From Helicobacter sp. NHP19-003 (GTDB lineage: Bacteria > Campylobacterota > Campylobacteria > Campylobacterales > Helicobacteraceae): DNA of 64,000 nt. Of the stretch, positions 6,122 through 14,639 are shown one piece after another. Location of the stretch: positions 1,302,001 to 1,366,000 of the forward strand of contig NZ_AP024814.1 of NCBI RefSeq assembly GCF_019703305.1, written 5' to 3'. Under the pieces are notes generated by a model. It had not been told where the DNA came from and did not search any database. It saw only the letters and a program-made list of their open reading frames with translations. The first letter of the stretch is position 1, and the number at the start of each line of letters is the position of its first letter. The position numbers and the translations under genes are program-made.

Positions 6122-7561
6122 TCACAAAACCCCCACAGCCACAATGGCTAAGGTGGGGGGGATAGAGGGGGTGTTTGCGGTGGCGTTGTTGAGCGACACA
6201 TTGCCGCTGATGAAGGGCACGCCCAGCTCTTGGCGTGCTTCTTTGAGCCCCAAGCACATTTGTTGCAGTACCCATGCCCCATGCCCATCCATTGCCCCTA
6301 AATTGATCGAATCGCTAAAGCCCAGCACCTTTGCGCCCATGTCTTGCAACTCTTTGGTGGCTTGCAAACATAGATTTTTGCTATCTTTTCTAGGCTCTTG
6401 CAGGGCTAGGGGCGTGGAGCTGGTGAGGGCAATGCATAAATGTTTTTTAATTTGGGGCAACCAAATTTGTGCTGGGGGCAAAGCGTTTAGCCCCACTGGC
6501 TGAGGGCTTAGGTGGGGGTCTTGCTTGGGGGTTAGGGGGTATTTGGGGGTTTTAGGGGCAGGGGCAAGTGGGCGCGCTCTTGTTGCCGATAAAGGACTTT
6601 AAAAAGGGGCTCTTTGGTGGCGACCCCCACAGCCTGCGCGCTCAGCCCATATTTTTTTGCCACTTGCAAGACTTGCCCTAGCTTTTGCGGCTCAAGGCAT
6701 AAAAGATGCGCTCTTGGGTTTCGTTGAGCAAAATCTCAAGGGGGTTTAAATCCTGCACGCTTGGGGCTTTGTCAAGCTCTAAAATAGCTCCAACACCCCC
6801 ACGCACCGCCATTTCCACACACGCCACACCAAGCCCCCCGCCCCCAAATCCTGCGCTCCTAGCACGCCTATATCCGCATAAATTTCTAAACAAGCGTCTA
6901 TGAGCTTGGCTTGCAGGTGTGGCGCGCCTGTGGGGACACTTGCCATCGATGCTTTGTCGAGTTCTTTGCTGCTCATGCACGCTCCATCCACGCCCACGCC
7001 CTCAGCTGGCCGCCCGAGCAGTACAAACACCCCCCCCGCTCTCGCGCTTGCACCCACTTGTTGGGCTAGCGGCACAAGCCCCACGCAAAAGGCGTTCACC
7101 AAAACATTGTGCCTGAAGCCCCCACTAAAGCCGCTCTCACAGCCCAAATTTTGCGTGTGGGTATGTTTGGCGTAGTCGTTAAAGCCCTCCAGGGCTTCTT
7201 GGTGGTGGGCTGTGGTTTGGCAAGAGCGCAACAGGGCAAAGCAGGCTAAGGGCCTTGCACCCACGCCTAAAAGGTCGCGCTGCACGCCACCTAGCCCTGT
7301 GGCTGCGCCCGCATAGGGGTTTGAAAAGCTGGGGTGGTTGTGCGACTCGATTTTAAACGCCGCGCCTAACCCCTCCCCTAAATCCACCACACCCCCACTG
7401 TTCTTTAAATCCGCCCCAAAGGTTTCTAAAAGCTCTTTGCTGGAGCGGTAGCTGCAATGCTCACTCCAAAGGGTGGCGACCAGGGCGTGTTCTAGAGCAT
7501 TTGGAGGGCGTTTCAAGCTGGCCGCCAGTGTCTGTGAATCTTGTCCATTCAAGGTGTGCAA
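6122..7561 (-). pseudogene. purL: purL, phosphoribosylformylglycinamidine synthase II, decayed
   Basis: The N-terminal half is clear: WSEHC, FKIESHNHPS, NPYAGAATG-GG, ARPLA and LGAQDLGAGG, as in small PurL, which makes FGAM in purine synthesis. After GAGG the frame is lost in a run of six G (plus-strand C at 6834-6839); one more G restores VACVEMAVRGGVGAILELD. The frame is lost again near 6690 (SRKS stop against KLGQVLQVAKKYG), a segment is missing near 6500-6560, and a third frame gives LGFSDSINLG and ISGNVSLNN before the gene ends in VGVL-TGA where the prophage starts. The remaining third is absent. Ancestral de novo purine synthesis is probably lost. Confidence 0.85.
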
Positions 7562-7608
7562 ATTTGTCCCTTTTTAGGCCACTTTAGCAAAGCCTAGCTA
7601 ATAAACGC

Positions 7609-7614
7609 TAGAAT
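7609..7614 (+). promoter_or_regulatory. -10 element TAGAAT ahead of dcuA
   Basis: A TAGAAT hexamer 22 bases before the dcuA start, in A/T-rich sequence, with CAAGGAG as the ribosome-binding site. No clear -35, as is common for the housekeeping sigma factor of Helicobacter. Confidence 0.4.
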
Positions 7615-7635
7615 TTATATTTTCAAGGAGTTTTT

Positions 7636-8934
7636 ATGGGTCTTTTTGTTTTGCAATTTTTTGTATTGCTGGCGGCTTTGTTTTTGGGTGTGCGCTTAGG
7701 GGGGATGGGGATTGGCTTTGCCGGCGGTCTTGGCGTGGTGGTGTTGACCTTAGGGCTTGGCATGGACGCGGGGGCGATCCCTTGGGATGTGATTTTAATC
7801 ATCATGTCCGTGATCGGGGCGATTTCGTGCATGCAAATGGCGGGGGGCTTGGATTACTTGGTCTTGGTGGCGGAAAAGATTTTACGGGCTCATCCTAAGC
7901 ACATCAACTATTTAGCCCCCTTTGTAACTTACAGCCTCACGCTTTTAGCCGGCACGGGACACACCGCCTTTTCAGTGTTGCCCGTGATTGTGGAAGTGGC
8001 CAAAGGGCAGAAAATCCGCCCCTGCCGTCCCTTATCTCTAGCGGTGGTGGCAAGTCAAGTGGGCATCACCGCTAGCCCTGTGTCTGCCGCCGTGATCACG
8101 ATGAGCGCCTTTGTGGAGCCTTTGGGCGTGTCCTACCCGCTCTTGCTGGGCCTCATCATCCCCTCAAGCTTTCTAGGCTGTGCGCTCACGGCGTTCATTG
8201 TGAGCGCGTTTTTGCCAAGCCACCTAGAAGGGGCGGTGGCGCTGCAGACTGCCAAGCAAAGGGAGTTGCCCAAGGGGGCGCGTTTGTCGGTGTGGATTTT
8301 TGTGGCGGGGATTGTGGCGGTGGTGCTTTACGCCACGGCGATTTCTAAAAATGTAGGCTGGATCGCGCCCGTGCATTTGCCCCGCAACGGCGCGATCATG
8401 GCGTTCATGCTAACCATTGCGGTGTGCATCGCCCTCTTTTGCAAAGTCAAATGCAATGACTTAGTGCAGACAAGCACCTTTAAAGCGGGCTTGAGTGCTT
8501 GCGTGTGCGTGCTGGGCGTGGCGTGGTTGGGCGACACTTTTGTCAAGGCCTACATTGAGCCGATCAAAATCCACGCCGCCACTTGGATCACACATTACCC
8601 TTTTTTGCTCGCGGTGGGGCTGTTTTTCACGAGCATGCTCTTATACTCACAAGCAGCCACCACAAAAGCCCTCATCCCTAGCGTGATTTTAGCCATGGGG
8701 CTCACCCCCGCCCACCCGCATGGCGTGGCGACCATCATCGCCTCGTTTGCCGCCACCTCAGCCCTCTTTGTGTTGCCCACTTACCCAACCTTACTTGGGG
8801 CGGTCCAAATGGACGACACGGGGAGTACCCAAATTGGCAAGTATGTTTTCAACCACCCCTTTTTAATCCCCGGGACCTTAGCCATTGCCTTTTCTGTGGG
8901 CTTTGGGTTTTTATTCACTTCGATTTGGCTTTAG
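7636..8934 (+). CDS. dcuA: Anaerobic C4-dicarboxylate transporter DcuA/DcuB family
   Basis: A 432-residue integral membrane protein with ten or more hydrophobic segments and the family landmarks GTGHTAFSVLPVI, SQVGITASPVSAA and FAATSALFVLPTYPT. Dcu carriers exchange or take up fumarate, succinate, malate and aspartate; in Helicobacter fumarate respiration and aspartate use depend on them. The ATG has CAAGGAG five bases upstream. It is monocistronic and convergent with nusA, overlapping its stop by 4 bases. DcuA rather than DcuB is chosen because H. pylori carries a single dcuA; sequence alone separates them poorly. Confidence 0.85.
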   Translation: MGLFVLQFFVLLAALFLGVRLGGMGIGFAGGLGVVVLTLGLGMDAGAIPWDVILIIMSVIGAISCMQMAGGLDYLVLVAEKILRAHPKHINYLAPFVTYSLTLLAGTGHTAFSVLPVIVEVAKGQKIRPCRPLSLAVVASQVGITASPVSAAVITMSAFVEPLGVSYPLLLGLIIPSSFLGCALTAFIVSAFLPSHLEGAVALQTAKQRELPKGARLSVWIFVAGIVAVVLYATAISKNVGWIAPVHLPRNGAIMAFMLTIAVCIALFCKVKCNDLVQTSTFKAGLSACVCVLGVAWLGDTFVKAYIEPIKIHAATWITHYPFLLAVGLFFTSMLLYSQAATTKALIPSVILAMGLTPAHPHGVATIIASFAATSALFVLPTYPTLLGAVQMDDTGSTQIGKYVFNHPFLIPGTLAIAFSVGFGFLFTSIWL

Positions 8935-10070
8935 TTGTTGGGGGCTTCTGGGGCGGGTTTTTTACTAAAGAGCGATTCGAGCATACTCAAGCCCACTTTT
9001 TCAGGCACTCTTGGGGTGTTCTCTTTGGGTTCTAGCACTTCAAAGTCTATGTCAAAGCCCGTGAGCATACACGCGAGGCGGACATTCACCCCATTGCGCC
9101 CGATCGCTTTGCTCTTTTGATCGCCATATAGAGTAACTTGGGCATTTTTCTTGCCCTCTTCGTTTTCGCTGATTTTGATTTTAATGATTTGGGCGGGGGA
9201 GAGGGCGTTTGCGATGTACATCTCGGGAATGTCGTTGTAATGCACGCAATCGATGCTCTCGTTACAAAGTTCCTTGCTGATGGCGTTGATCCTAACCCCC
9301 TTCACCCCCACGGTCGCCCCGATCGGGTCGATTTGGTTGTTGTGCGAACGCAGGGCGAGCTTTGCCCGATCCCCGGGGATGCGGGCAATCCCCATGATCT
9401 CAATCTCTTCATCGGCGATTTCAGGCACTTCTAGGCGCAACAAGGCTTCTAGGAATTTGGGCGTGGTGCGTGAAAGTTCTAAAATCAAGCCCTGTTTGCT
9501 AAAATGCACATGTTTTAACACCGCCCGCACGCTATCGCCCACTTTAAAACTCTCCCCCTTAATGCGGTTTTTTAGGGCTAAAATCGCTTGCAAGCCATCG
9601 ATCTCTATGTAGGTGTTCTGCCCGCTATCTACATCTAGCACGACTCCGCTCACAATGGTGTTTAACATCGCCTTGTATTTTTGAAAATACTGGTCTTCTA
9701 GGCTCTTTTGTATGTTGTACTCTAGGTCTTTAAACAGCGCATTGACCGCCCCCCGTTTCATGTCCTTTAGGCTGATCTCATAGTGCAGCAGATCATCGGG
9801 TTTTAGGGTCGGGTCGCTCTTGTGCGCTTGGCTTAGGGCAAGTGTGTTCTTAGGGTCGGTTTCTAGCCTAGGGTCGTCATCGGCACACACCTGCACCACA
9901 TGCAAGAGCGTCAAATCCTTGTTCGAGTCGTCAATGACAAAGTTCGCCTGTGCATCCAAACACTCTTTAGCGACCCTTAAAATGCTGTTTTTGACGACAT
10001 CTTTAATTGTGTCTACGCCTAGGCCCTTTTCATAGGCAATCAGCTCTACTATGTCTAATATTTTCTCCAT
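8931..10070 (-). CDS. nusA: Transcription termination/antitermination factor NusA
   Basis: A 379-residue protein: N-terminal RNA-polymerase-binding domain (residues 1-125, MEKILDIVELIAYEKGL), S1 domain (about 135-200, VVSGVVLDVDSGQNTYIEID) and two KH domains (GVKGVRINAISKEL and GRNGVNVRLACMLTGFDIDF). NusA modulates RNA polymerase pausing and Rho-dependent or intrinsic termination. The C-terminal acidic repeats of E. coli NusA are absent, as in other Epsilonproteobacteria. Start: ATG with AAGGACTGGC upstream. Confidence 0.95.
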   Translation of the reverse strand: MEKILDIVELIAYEKGLGVDTIKDVVKNSILRVAKECLDAQANFVIDDSNKDLTLLHVVQVCADDDPRLETDPKNTLALSQAHKSDPTLKPDDLLHYEISLKDMKRGAVNALFKDLEYNIQKSLEDQYFQKYKAMLNTIVSGVVLDVDSGQNTYIEIDGLQAILALKNRIKGESFKVGDSVRAVLKHVHFSKQGLILELSRTTPKFLEALLRLEVPEIADEEIEIMGIARIPGDRAKLALRSHNNQIDPIGATVGVKGVRINAISKELCNESIDCVHYNDIPEMYIANALSPAQIIKIKISENEEGKKNAQVTLYGDQKSKAIGRNGVNVRLACMLTGFDIDFEVLEPKENTPRVPEKVGLSMLESLFSKKPAPEAPNN

Positions 10071-10139
10071 GCCAGTCCTTGTATTTGCTCTTAAGTGGTG
10101 TTGTGGGGGAAGTGGCCTTATTATAGCAAAAAATCGTTT

Positions 10140-10640
10140 TTAAAACTTAGGGATGGGCACTTGGGTGGCAAAATTAAAGTGCATTTCGCCTAATCCATCG
10201 ATCTGCATTGTGATTTTGGCATCTTGCTCTGCTAAATAACCTAGCTTTTCAAAGGCGACTAAATAGGCTTTGGTGTATCTGTTTGTGGTGTGTAGGATTT
10301 TGTCAAACTCATCCTTGTCAATGGGGCGCACCCACATGGGCGTGTACTCTTTGTTGTCGACACCATAGAGTGTGTAGCTAATGCCCCCGTTTTCATAAAT
10401 GCTTCGATCTTGGGCAAACAACTCCACAAAGAAAAATTCTCTTTGGTGGTAGGTTACGGGGTCCACATCGTTTAAATGCGTGATAAACACGCTCACAACA
10501 GGGCGCAAGTCTTTAATGATTTCGCCCTTTCTGGTCGCTTGAGTGCGCTTTTCATCTATGAAGTCGGGCATGTAAGTCGTGTCAAAGTGCTCTTTACACC
10601 CACTAAGCAATACTAAAAACACCAAAAACAACCAATGCAT
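10140..10640 (-). CDS. Uncharacterised lipoprotein
   Basis: A 166-residue protein with a short lipoprotein signal peptide: MHWLFLVFLVL then the lipobox LLSGC, so Cys15 would be lipidated. The mature part has mixed alpha/beta composition with FFFVELFAQDR and a C-terminal QIDGLGEMHFNFATQVPIP. It is divergent from trpA, sharing an upstream A/T-rich region. No domain is recognised. Confidence 0.75.
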   Translation of the reverse strand: MHWLFLVFLVLLSGCKEHFDTTYMPDFIDEKRTQATRKGEIIKDLRPVVSVFITHLNDVDPVTYHQREFFFVELFAQDRSIYENGGISYTLYGVDNKEYTPMWVRPIDKDEFDKILHTTNRYTKAYLVAFEKLGYLAEQDAKITMQIDGLGEMHFNFATQVPIPKF

Positions 10641-10696
10641 GCCCTTATTTTAACCTAAAATATTATAAATTTACGCCTCTTGCCGATCTAACCCCC

Positions 10697-11473
10697 ATGG
10701 ACTACGCAAACACCTTTAAAAAAAATGGGGTTTTCATGCCCTTTGTGGTGCTAAACGACCCCACGCACACCGAGAGTTTAAACATCGTTAAAACACTCAT
10801 AGATGCAGGAGCGGACGCTTTAGAGCTGGGCTTTGCCTTTAGCGATCCTATGGCCGATGGCGTGGCGATTCAAGATGGCCACTTACGGGCTTTAAAGGCA
10901 GGAGCGTGTATGCAAAAAAACTTTGACTTGTTGCAACAAATCCACGCCTACAGCCCCCAAACACCCATCGGACTGTTGCTGTACGCCAATTTAATCCACC
11001 GCTATGGCATCGACAAGTTTTATGAGACTTGTGCGGATTGTGGGGTGGCTAGCGTACTTGTGGCGGATTTGCCCTTGGTTGAGAGCACCTCCTTTGTGTC
11101 AAGCGCAAAAAAGCACAACATCGCCCCCATTTTCATCGCCGCCCCCCACACCAGCCAAAAGGACTTAGAGCAAATCGCAGGCTTGACACAAGCCTATGTC
11201 TATGTGCTGGCGCGTTCGGGTGTTACGGGGGCAAGCACAAGTCTAGGCACAGACGCTAAGGGTGTGATCGCCGCGCTCAAAGGTTTTAAAGAAGTGCCTT
11301 GTATGTTAGGCTTTGGCATTTCTAAGCCCGCACACGCCAAAGAAGCCCACCAAATGGGGGCCAATGGGGTCGTTTGTGGCTCGGCAGTGGTGAAGCTCAT
11401 AGAGCAACATCTACACACCCCCCCCCAAATGCACGCCAAGCTAAAAGACTTCGTGCAGGGCTTTAAAGCTTAG
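10697..11473 (+). CDS. trpA: Tryptophan synthase alpha chain
   Basis: A 258-residue TIM barrel that cleaves indole-3-glycerol phosphate to indole. Catalytic Glu in ALELGFAFSDP and Asp in DPMADG are present, with LARSGVTGAS and the phosphate-binding GFGISKP and VCGSAVV. The protein resembles H. pylori TrpA throughout. Neither trpB nor any other trp gene is adjacent: the neighbours are a divergent lipoprotein and a convergent LptF/G gene (overlap 11 bases). Indole normally passes directly to TrpB, so the partner must lie elsewhere or the gene is an orphan. Confidence 0.93.
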   Translation: MDYANTFKKNGVFMPFVVLNDPTHTESLNIVKTLIDAGADALELGFAFSDPMADGVAIQDGHLRALKAGACMQKNFDLLQQIHAYSPQTPIGLLLYANLIHRYGIDKFYETCADCGVASVLVADLPLVESTSFVSSAKKHNIAPIFIAAPHTSQKDLEQIAGLTQAYVYVLARSGVTGASTSLGTDAKGVIAALKGFKEVPCMLGFGISKPAHAKEAHQMGANGVVCGSAVVKLIEQHLHTPPQMHAKLKDFVQGFKA

Positions 11474-12530
11474 AGTCTAAGCGTTTGTAGTGGCGTAGGG
11501 CGATTGCTGCTAGGGTTAAAAAGGGCCCTAAAACCCCCACTTCGGGCAAGAAAACCCCAGAAATGCTGAATTTCCCCATGGCAAAAAACAGCCCCCACAG
11601 CACCAAAGAGAGCAAAATGAACTTGAGGCTAAGCAAAGCTAGGTTCTCGTAGCGGGCGAGTTTGGGCGTGTGGTAGGCGATGAGGATCGCCGTGAGGGGC
11701 ACAAAAAAGGGCAGCAAAATAGACACATACAAAAAGCCCCGGATTTTCTTGGTGTCTGCCTTTTGGTGGTAGAGCACATGCAAGGAGCGCAGCGCATCCG
11801 TGATGGACACGGCGGGCTTGTTTTGATAAATTGTGTCCAAAACTTTGGGGCGAAAGCCCTTAAGAGTTTTTAACACGGGCAGTTTCTGCACCTTAAGCCC
11901 CTTGGGACCTAGCAAAAAGGGGGTGGGTAAGGTCAAAAAACTCACCCCATGTAAAACCCAAAATTTACCTTCGAAGTTTGCGCTGGGGGCTTGGGCGAAG
12001 GTTTTGAGTTGCTTGTCTTGAAGCGTGAAAATTTTGACATTGCTTGCGCTCCGCAGCAGGGGGTTGATTTTGCCAAAGTAGACATAGTCGTTGTTGTATT
12101 TGACCAAGAGATTCTCCGAGATATTGCCCGCATTGTCTTTATAAATAATCGCTTCGGCTTTCTCTTGCATGTAAACAAAAGGCGTGGCGCTAAGCCCCAC
12201 AAAAATAGCGATAAACAGGGCGTTGATGGCGAGCATGGGCTTTAAGATTTGCTTAATGGAGTAGCCGATGGAGAGCAAGGCGGTGTATTGGTTAGAGTGG
12301 ATAAAGGCGGTGTAAAAGAGAACTAAGGCTAAGAGCAAGGACAATGGCAGGGTGTAGTTGAGCGCGTACAGCCCATCGTAGACAAAAAAGAGCAAGAGCA
12401 GGTTAGCAGCGGTGGGGAACTTCTCAGCGTATTGCAGGCTGTCAATGCCGATAAAGAAAAACTCAAGGGCGCATACAATGATCAAAAAATACTTGAGGTA
12501 GTAAGAGCCGACAAACACCCACAAGCGCAT
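11463..12530 (-). CDS. LptF/LptG family permease (lipopolysaccharide export)
   Basis: A 355-residue inner-membrane protein with three hydrophobic segments at the N-terminus (residues 10-30, 45-70, 95-120), a periplasmic beta-jellyroll region (about 130-265) and three C-terminal segments, the LptF/LptG plan. These permeases pair with LptB ATPase to lift lipopolysaccharide out of the inner membrane. It begins three bases after pth, in the same order (L25, pth, permease) as H. pylori HP1496-HP1498. Whether it is LptF or LptG cannot be decided by eye. Confidence 0.8.
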   Translation of the reverse strand: MRLWVFVGSYYLKYFLIIVCALEFFFIGIDSLQYAEKFPTAANLLLLFFVYDGLYALNYTLPLSLLLALVLFYTAFIHSNQYTALLSIGYSIKQILKPMLAINALFIAIFVGLSATPFVYMQEKAEAIIYKDNAGNISENLLVKYNNDYVYFGKINPLLRSASNVKIFTLQDKQLKTFAQAPSANFEGKFWVLHGVSFLTLPTPFLLGPKGLKVQKLPVLKTLKGFRPKVLDTIYQNKPAVSITDALRSLHVLYHQKADTKKIRGFLYVSILLPFFVPLTAILIAYHTPKLARYENLALLSLKFILLSLVLWGLFFAMGKFSISGVFLPEVGVLGPFLTLAAIALRHYKRLDSKL

Positions 12531-12533
12531 AGA

Positions 12534-13076
12534 CTAGGCTCTGCGGGTGAATTGGTTTTGCAGGGCGTGGAAGTCGCCCGTTTCAAGGTAAAAAAGCAAG
12601 GCTTCTTTAGCGTGTTCTAGGATTTCATTTTTCAGGGGCTGCTCTTGGGGGGTAAAATGACCTAAAACATGGGCAATGGTTTCACCATTGCTCCGCCCGA
12701 TCCCGATTTTCATCTTATAAAAGGGGTGGGGGCAGTGCGCCATGATGGATTTGAGTCCGTTGTGCCCACCACTGCTCCCCTTAGCCTTGAAACGCAACGC
12801 CCCCAAAGGCAGGTCTAAATCATCGTGCACGACCAAAATAGGATCTATGGCATGTTTGGACAAAAAGGCTTGTACGGCTTGCCCTGAGTGGTTCATATAA
12901 GTCGTGGGCTTGAGCAAGTAGGCATTTTTGGCTTTAGCGTAGTCGGCGTTATAGAGTTTAGAGTGCTTGAAGATCAAATGCAGGCTTTGTGCCACAAGGT
13001 CTAAAATGTCAAAGCCCACATTGTGGCGGGTGTGGGCACAAGTCGGTGTGGGATTGCCTAGCCCCACCACGAGCAT
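12534..13076 (-). CDS. pth: Peptidyl-tRNA hydrolase
   Basis: A 180-residue enzyme that releases peptides from stalled peptidyl-tRNA. Family signatures: MLVVGLGNP at the start, HNVGFDILD with catalytic His, KPTTYMNHSGQAV with the catalytic-site Asn, VVHDDLDLPLG with the catalytic Asp, and GSSGGHNGLKSI. Its ATG shares the last base of the L25 stop codon. It is cotranscribed with rplY upstream and the LptF/G gene downstream. Confidence 0.95.
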   Translation of the reverse strand: MLVVGLGNPTPTCAHTRHNVGFDILDLVAQSLHLIFKHSKLYNADYAKAKNAYLLKPTTYMNHSGQAVQAFLSKHAIDPILVVHDDLDLPLGALRFKAKGSSGGHNGLKSIMAHCPHPFYKMKIGIGRSNGETIAHVLGHFTPQEQPLKNEILEHAKEALLFYLETGDFHALQNQFTRRA

Positions 13077-13612
13077 TATTTTGCCTTAATGACCCCGACA
13101 ATGGCGTTGTTTGGATTTTCAAGCACATTGACATGGGCGGGGACTTGCAAATCCCGCACCAAAATCGCATCCCCCACATCTAAAGCGGACACATCTAGCT
13201 CAAAGTGGGCGGGCAAATCCTCAGGCACACACTCCACGCGCACACGGGCTTTAGAGAGCATCAAAATGCCCTTGTTCTTCAAGCCCACAGGCGTGCCAGT
13301 GGTTTTCACAGGGATTAAAAATTTAGACTTTAAGCCCTTTTGCAAAACGAGCAAATCCACATGGATCAAAGTGTTTGTTATGGGGTCTTTTTGGTAGGCC
13401 TGCACCACGACATTGTAGCTCTCTTGCCCGACTTTCACCATGAAGTCTAAATGGGGTTTGTGCTTGACAAAGCGGATAAAATCGTTTGTCTTAAAAGTGG
13501 CGTGGACATTCTCCATGCCTTTGGCGTATAAATTCGCCATCAAAACCCCCCCTTTACGCAATGCTTTTTTAGCGGATTTGCTAAGTACTCCCCTAGCTTC
13601 ACCTTCTAACAT
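13076..13612 (-). CDS. rplY: Large ribosomal subunit protein bL25 (Ctc form)
   Basis: A 178-residue protein: N-terminal 5S-rRNA-binding L25 domain (to about residue 95) and a C-terminal TL5/Ctc beta domain (VGLKNKGILMLSKARVRVEC, LDVGDAILVRDL). Two in-frame ATGs are available; the second (MLEGEARG) was chosen because the AGAAGGA ribosome-binding site is six bases upstream of it, while the first touches the site. H. pylori Ctc also begins MLEG. First gene of the rplY-pth-lpt cluster. Confidence 0.92.
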   Translation of the reverse strand: MLEGEARGVLSKSAKKALRKGGVLMANLYAKGMENVHATFKTNDFIRFVKHKPHLDFMVKVGQESYNVVVQAYQKDPITNTLIHVDLLVLQKGLKSKFLIPVKTTGTPVGLKNKGILMLSKARVRVECVPEDLPAHFELDVSALDVGDAILVRDLQVPAHVNVLENPNNAIVGVIKAK

Positions 13613-13751
13613 GGCCATCCTTCTATCTTAAAAATTAATGAGCGTGGATCACCCACATAAATAAGTGTAGATTTTAATCTTAAACAACTTATACAACGCT
13701 TATATTTGCCAAACATGCCCGTTTTTTGGCTTTAAAATGCTAGTATGTGGC

Positions 13752-14384
13752 ATGCCATTTCGGGTTTTCAAACATTTTAGTGTCCATCGAAAGCGTGCCT
13801 TAGCCTGTGCCTTCTTTATGGCAATCGCCCCCCTAAAAGCCAAAAACCTAAGCTACATGTCTTCTGCCTATGAAATCGGTATGGTTTATCTCAAGCCCCT
13901 CAATGCGAACAAGCTCCTACAAGGGGCTTCCATCACTTGGGGCTATGAGATCAACCCCAAAAACTCGTGGCTTTACAGCCGCTACTACATTTTCCTAGAC
14001 TACGGCAATATCCTGCTTGGGCAAACTTCTAAACAGGCGAATTTATTCACCTATGGTGTGGGCGGAGAGCTGATGGTGTCTTACAGCCACAACCCCATCA
14101 ACTCGTGGACGATCTTTTTTGGTTTGCAACTTGGGGCGAACTCGTGGGTGATTAACCAAAAGGTGTCGGATTTGATCGAGAACACCTGGAACTCGTTTAA
14201 AGATTTTTCCTTCAAGCCTGCATATTTTCGGGCGATGGGGACTTTTGGGGTGCAGTTTCGTACCATTGTTACATGGCACATCGTGGATGTGGAAGTGGGG
14301 ATGAAAGTGTTTTTAAACCCCGAACCCAAAAGCCCTTTCGAGCGCAATCTTTTGTTTTTTATTTCGCACGCTTGGCACTTTTAG
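13752..14384 (+). CDS. Helicobacter outer-membrane protein
   Basis: About 210 residues: a signal peptide (basic MPFRVFKHFSVHRKR, then hydrophobic to about PLKA), followed by alternating aromatic beta-strand segments (SITWGYEINP, WLYSRYYIFLDYGN, FTYGVGGELMVSY, WTIFFGLQLGANSW) and a C-terminal Phe (HAWHF), the hallmarks of Helicobacter porin-like outer-membrane proteins. An ATG five codons earlier (13737) is possible; neither start has a clear ribosome-binding site. The specific family (Hof/Hor) is not decided. Ligand unknown. Confidence 0.8.
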   Translation: MPFRVFKHFSVHRKRALACAFFMAIAPLKAKNLSYMSSAYEIGMVYLKPLNANKLLQGASITWGYEINPKNSWLYSRYYIFLDYGNILLGQTSKQANLFTYGVGGELMVSYSHNPINSWTIFFGLQLGANSWVINQKVSDLIENTWNSFKDFSFKPAYFRAMGTFGVQFRTIVTWHIVDVEVGMKVFLNPEPKSPFERNLLFFISHAWHF

Positions 14385-14389
14385 CCTTG

Positions 14390-14600
14390 CGTGATTGCCA
14401 GAGACTCAAAAGCGATTAACCTTAGATTAACCACTTGAGGCTAGTATCCTGCGAGTGTTTCCAAATCCTAGGAGGAAAGAGCGGAGAGCAACAAAACAGC
14501 AACAACAGCGATAGATAAAAGTAGCTTTCTCCAACAGCCAGAAAGGCAACTTGTTCGGTGTTTAAGCTTCTAGTCTGCTTCGCTAGGTGCTTAAAACACG
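14390..14600 (-). ncRNA. Candidate small RNA, strongly promoted, structured 5' end
   Basis: Downstream of a near-consensus promoter (14607-14635) the minus strand holds no plausible gene but can fold: GTGTTTTAAGC pairs with GCTTAAACAC (about 14555-14600, with an inner CTAG/CTAG pairing), and CTTTCT pairs with AGAAAG just downstream. Further on GGTTAATC is repeated (about 14408-14430). The 3' end is not fixed; no T-run terminator is seen. It does not match tmRNA, RNase P, SRP or 5S signatures. A 61-codon frame across it starts at TTG on the transcription start and is rejected as a gene. Confidence 0.4.
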
Positions 14601-14606
14601 GGCGCA

Positions 14607-14635
14607 ATTCTACTATAAACTTTTTATTTTGTCAA
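14607..14635 (-). promoter_or_regulatory. Near-consensus sigma-70 promoter
   Basis: Minus strand: TTGACA (14635-14630), 17-bp spacer, TAGAAT (14612-14607); expected start near 14600. A perfect -35 with optimal spacing is unusual in Helicobacter, whose promoters often lack a -35, and points to a highly transcribed RNA. Confidence 0.65.
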
Positions 14636-14639
14636 GCAA

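Larger units (their letters stand above)
1..6124 (-). mobile_element. Mu-like prophage, left part, damaged
   Basis: A contiguous minus-strand block reads, from its left end at about 6124, as MuA-type transposase, MuB-type ATPase, two small early genes, Gam, a Mor-like activator, two head-type genes, endolysin, spanin-like gene and holin, and it continues beyond base 1. This is the general order of transposable Mu-like phages. The left boundary is inferred from where purL homology stops (after its codons for VGVL); the minus strand then reads TGTGATTTTATTTG, consistent with the TG that begins Mu-type ends. The 5' part of MuA is missing, MuB is frameshifted and the spanin-like gene has an amber codon, so the element looks defective. 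The right end and target duplication are outside the window. Confidence 0.85.

Noticed and set aside
6706-7175. Plus-strand frames opposite purL
   Set aside because: They are shadows of the decayed purL coding sequence and have Ser/Pro/Arg-rich, non-protein-like composition.
14422-14607. 61-codon minus-strand frame across the candidate small RNA
   Set aside because: It begins at a TTG that coincides with the expected transcription start, has no ribosome-binding site and has unlikely composition.
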